Part shown: positions 61,615-64,000 of the stretch, one piece after another
Layout: each line of letters begins with the position of its first letter
Numbering within the stretch: the stretch's first letter is position 1
DNA from: Lactarius indigo
Taxonomy: Eukaryota; Basidiomycota; Agaricomycetes; Russulales; Russulaceae
NCBI GenBank assembly: GCA_025766275.1
Contig: JAFKAC010000024.1
Span: 620,001 to 684,000 of the forward strand
Length of the DNA stretch: 64,000 nt
Direction of reading: 5' to 3'
Translations under genes and position numbers: made by a program
The notes under the pieces: model-generated
Database searches by the model: none
What the model was told of the DNA's origin: nothing
The model's input: the letters and a program-made list of their open reading frames with translations, nothing else

Positions 61615-64000
61615 CTTCCAAGTAGACAGCATGTATGTATGCCGACAGAACAGCCTGCAAATATCAGTTATCTTCCAATCTACTTGCGAAACGGCCGAAA
61701 TTGCGCTTGTCGACAGCGGCGCAACCGAAAACTTCATTCACTCCAGAGTCGCCCAACGATTATGGCTCCCTACACGACAACTCACCATTGCTCGAACAAT
61801 TCGAAACGTCGACGGCACCGAAAACCGAGCAGGACGAATTGACAAATACGTCGCATTAAAAGTACGACTCGGAAATCAGCAGATAACCCAACGTTTCTAC
61901 GTCACAGACCTAGGGAATGATGACATCCTATTAGGATATCCTTGGCTTCAGCAATTCGAGCCAACAATCGACTGGAAACAAGGAGTACTCACCCCAGAAC
62001 CCCTCTACCTGTCCACCCTCCTCGTGCCCACGACGCGCCGGTCTACCACAATCCAAGACGAAGCCCCTAATAGGGGAGACGCATTTGTGGTCCAGAACGA
62101 CCCCTGTAGCTCGGAAACGAAGCCGATCGACGATCAAACGCGAAAAATGAGCCCTGTAACGAAAAAGGGTCAACACCGGGCACTATCACCTTACCTAGTC
62201 GTAAGGGCGGCCGCTTTTAACGAGTGGCGGTCGCTTGTAGACGCCATCGACCCCTGGGAGGCTGGAGACGAGCTACATATCAGAATACCAGGAGGGGAGG
62301 CAATCCGAGGAACGAACATAGCCCAACAGTGGGCCATAGAAGCGAATAAAGATAAGGCGAAGCTTACCGAGGATTCGATCCCCGCCGAATACCAACGCCA
62401 CATTAAGGTGTTTTCCGAAGCGGAATCTCAACGCTTCCCACCATCACGTGACTGGGATCACGCAATCGAGCTCGCCCCGGACGCGCCTACCACCCTTGAC
62501 TGTAAGGTGTATCCCCTAACTAAGGATGAGCGTGGGGCACTGCGAAAATTCTTAGATGAACATCTGGCAAAGCAGTACATTCGCCCATCACACTCCCCCT
62601 ATGCCAGCCCCTTTTTCTTTATTAAGAAAAAGGATGGAAAACTACGGCCAGTCCAAGACTATCGACGCCTAAACCAACACACCATTCGCAACACGTACCC
62701 TCTTCCCCTCATTAAGACCCTCACAGAGGGCCTCAGAGGCAGCCGCCTCTACACCAAATTCGATATCAGATGGGGGTATAATAACATACAAATTAAGGAA
62801 GGCGACGAATGGAAAGCAGCCTTCAAAACAGAGGAAGGACTGTTTGAACCGCGCGTTATGTTTTTTGGGCTAACCAACTCACCCTCGACCTTCCAAGCCA
62901 TGATGGACACCATCCTGCGTACCCAGCTAAAGGCAGAGAGCCGCCGCTATGTCTTCGACTATATGGACGACATTCTTATTGCTACCCCAGATGACCTTCC
63001 CCTCCACCGTGCCATTGTCCATGAAGTACTTGACATCTTGGAACATGAGAGTCTCTTCCTCAAACCAGAAAAGTGCACCTTTGAAGCACGACGAGTGGAG
63101 TATCTGGGGCTCATCCTTGAAGGCGACAAAATCGAAGCTGACCCTGCAAAACTTGCCGGACTCAGAGACTGGCCTCGCACCCTTAAAACGGTTAAACAAG
63201 TACGCAGTACCCTAGGCATCTTTGGATACCAGCGACCCTTTATTCCAGGCTTCGCCAATATTGCTCGCCCACTTACTAATCTCCTAAAAAAGGACTGCCC
63301 CTTTATCTGGACACCTGAATGCACGACCGCCATTGATAAACTTGTTACCATCCTCACCAGCGCCCCAGTTCTCTGGCAACCTGACCTAAGCGCTCCCTTT
63401 GAGGTTGAAGTTGATGCTTCTGCCTTTGCCACTGGTGGCATCCTATATCAGCGTGATGCCAACCGTAAACTCCGCCCAGTCGCCTACCACTCCAAAACAT
63501 TTAATGAGGCAGAGCACAACTATGATATCCATGACTGAGAACTCCTTGCGGTTATTACTGCCCTTAAAGAGTGGCGACACTTCCTCCTCGGCTCACCACA
63601 CCCCGTCACTGTTTATACAGATCACGCGAACCTCCAGTACTATAAACAACCTCATAAAATCAACCGACATGTCGCCAGATACATCCCCCTGCTTGGGGAA
63701 TACAATCTTAAACTTGTCCACAAACCTGGCGCCACTAACCGTGCTGATGCTCTCTCTCGTCGGCCCGACCACGATGATGGTTCTACCGACAACCATGACA
63801 TCACTGTCCTTCCCATGCACCTTTTCGCCCATGCTGCCCAGCTTTCCTCTCTTGAACAGGATGTTCGCACCCTCCAACTGTCACATATCTCCACTATTCT
63901 GCGCTGGACAGGCGCTTACGACCTCTCCTTTTCTGATGCTTCCTGGTGGCATAACGGCCGCCTCATGGTCGTGGAAGACCCCGGTCTTCGGAGGGGGGTA
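61581..64000 (+). pseudogene. pol: G3 pol (protease, reverse transcriptase, RNase H), one in-frame TGA, runs off the window
   Basis: In the -1 frame: LASSNPTAWVRAFQVDSM (a linker shared with G2 and G4), protease ALVDSGATENFIHSR, reverse transcriptase with KKKDGKLRPVQDYRRLNQHT, FFGLTNSPSTFQAMM and FDYMDDILIATPD, and RNase H with FEVEVDASAFATGGILYQ. At YDIHD-x-ELLAVITAL the Arg codon is TGA (63536-63538); the frame then continues to the window end (HKINRHVARYIPLLGEYNLK, ADALSRRPDHDD). One point change away from an open frame in the visible part. Confidence 0.9.

Larger units (their letters stand above)
30888..64000 (+). mobile_element. Ty3/gypsy element G4, decayed, outermost of nest B (runs past the window)
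   Basis: 5' LTR 30888-31266, self-priming site, gag with two in-frame TGA, pol with six TGA and one TAA but no frameshift. Pol is cut at 34689 by G1 (TSD CTAGA), resumes at 56586 (56591 after the duplication), and is cut again at 57915 by G5. The C-terminus and 3' LTR lie beyond the window. Confidence 0.9.
57916..64000 (-). mobile_element. Ty3/gypsy element G5, minus strand, partial (runs past the window)
   Basis: 3' LTR 57916-58476 followed by a polypurine tract and the C-terminal coding region on minus. Split by G3 at 59458. Only the end of its pol extension is visible. Confidence 0.82.
59458..64000 (+). mobile_element. Ty3/gypsy element G3, partial (runs past the window)
   Basis: 5' LTR, self-priming site, intact gag, frameshift signal and pol up to the window edge. 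Inserted in the G5 extension on the opposite strand. Only one end is visible, so the TSD cannot be checked. Confidence 0.9.

Noticed and set aside
31586..63538. Reassigned or programmed TGA codons in the retrotransposons
   Set aside because: Intact genes in the same window (copia, F-box, GATA, MULE) have no internal TGA and use TGA as a stop. The TGA sites differ between elements. CpG deamination is simpler.

Overview
The window reads as basidiomycete (Agaricomycete-type) nuclear DNA. The reasons are a KDZ transposase with its CxC2-type cysteine cluster, introns of about 50-65 nt, an F-box/leucine-rich gene, a fungal GATA factor, a C2-type phosphatidylserine decarboxylase relative, and chromodomain Ty3/gypsy and Ty1/copia elements. 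No rRNA, tRNA or CRISPR array was recognised.

About 85 % of the window is two sets of nested transposons, resolved here by target-site duplications (TSDs) read directly from the sequence. Nest A (1-22,128): a 433-codon retroelement-like ORF is split by a copia element C1 (1033-21688, TSD GACGG). The 3' LTR of C1 is split by a gypsy-type solo LTR (1339-15077, TSD CCAGA), which is itself split by a 13-kb KDZ DNA transposon (about 1608-14602). The 5' LTR of C1 holds a second copia-family solo LTR (20704-21328, TSD CAAGA).

The island 22,130-30,887 carries the non-transposon genes: an F-box protein, a conserved uncharacterised Agaricomycete protein, an unknown ORF, decayed aminotransferase and phosphatidylserine decarboxylase genes, and a GATA-type zinc-finger gene.

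Nest B (30,888-64,000, open on the right): gypsy G4 is split by gypsy G1 (34690-56585, TSD CTAGA). G1 holds a solo copy of its own LTR (35132-35712, TSD AGTCC), a copia-family solo LTR (37237-37842, TSD AGGAC) and gypsy G2 (38627-51371, TSD GATAA, minus strand). G2 is split inside its chromodomain by a MULE (40544-45355, 9-bp TSD CTTAATGAG). Further right G4 is split by gypsy G5 (57916 onward, minus strand), which is split by gypsy G3 (59458 onward).

The four gypsy families with visible 5' ends share one expression plan: (i) a primer-binding site complementary to 11-12 nt of their own LTR just downstream of a TATA-like box (Tf1/sushi-type self-priming); (ii) in G1, G2 and G3, a gag that opens at GUG with no usable AUG; (iii) a -1 frameshift signal between gag and pol (GGATTTT, exact 6-nt spacer and hairpin in G1, G3 and G4; GGGAAAA in G2); and, where visible (G1, G2, G5), (iv) a long extension after the chromodomain with a shared motif and, in G1 and G5, several Cys/His clusters. 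Damage in these elements is almost entirely in-frame TGA where arginine (CGA) is expected, which points to CpG deamination. The KDZ element also carries at least 18 copies of a 15-bp imperfect palindrome.
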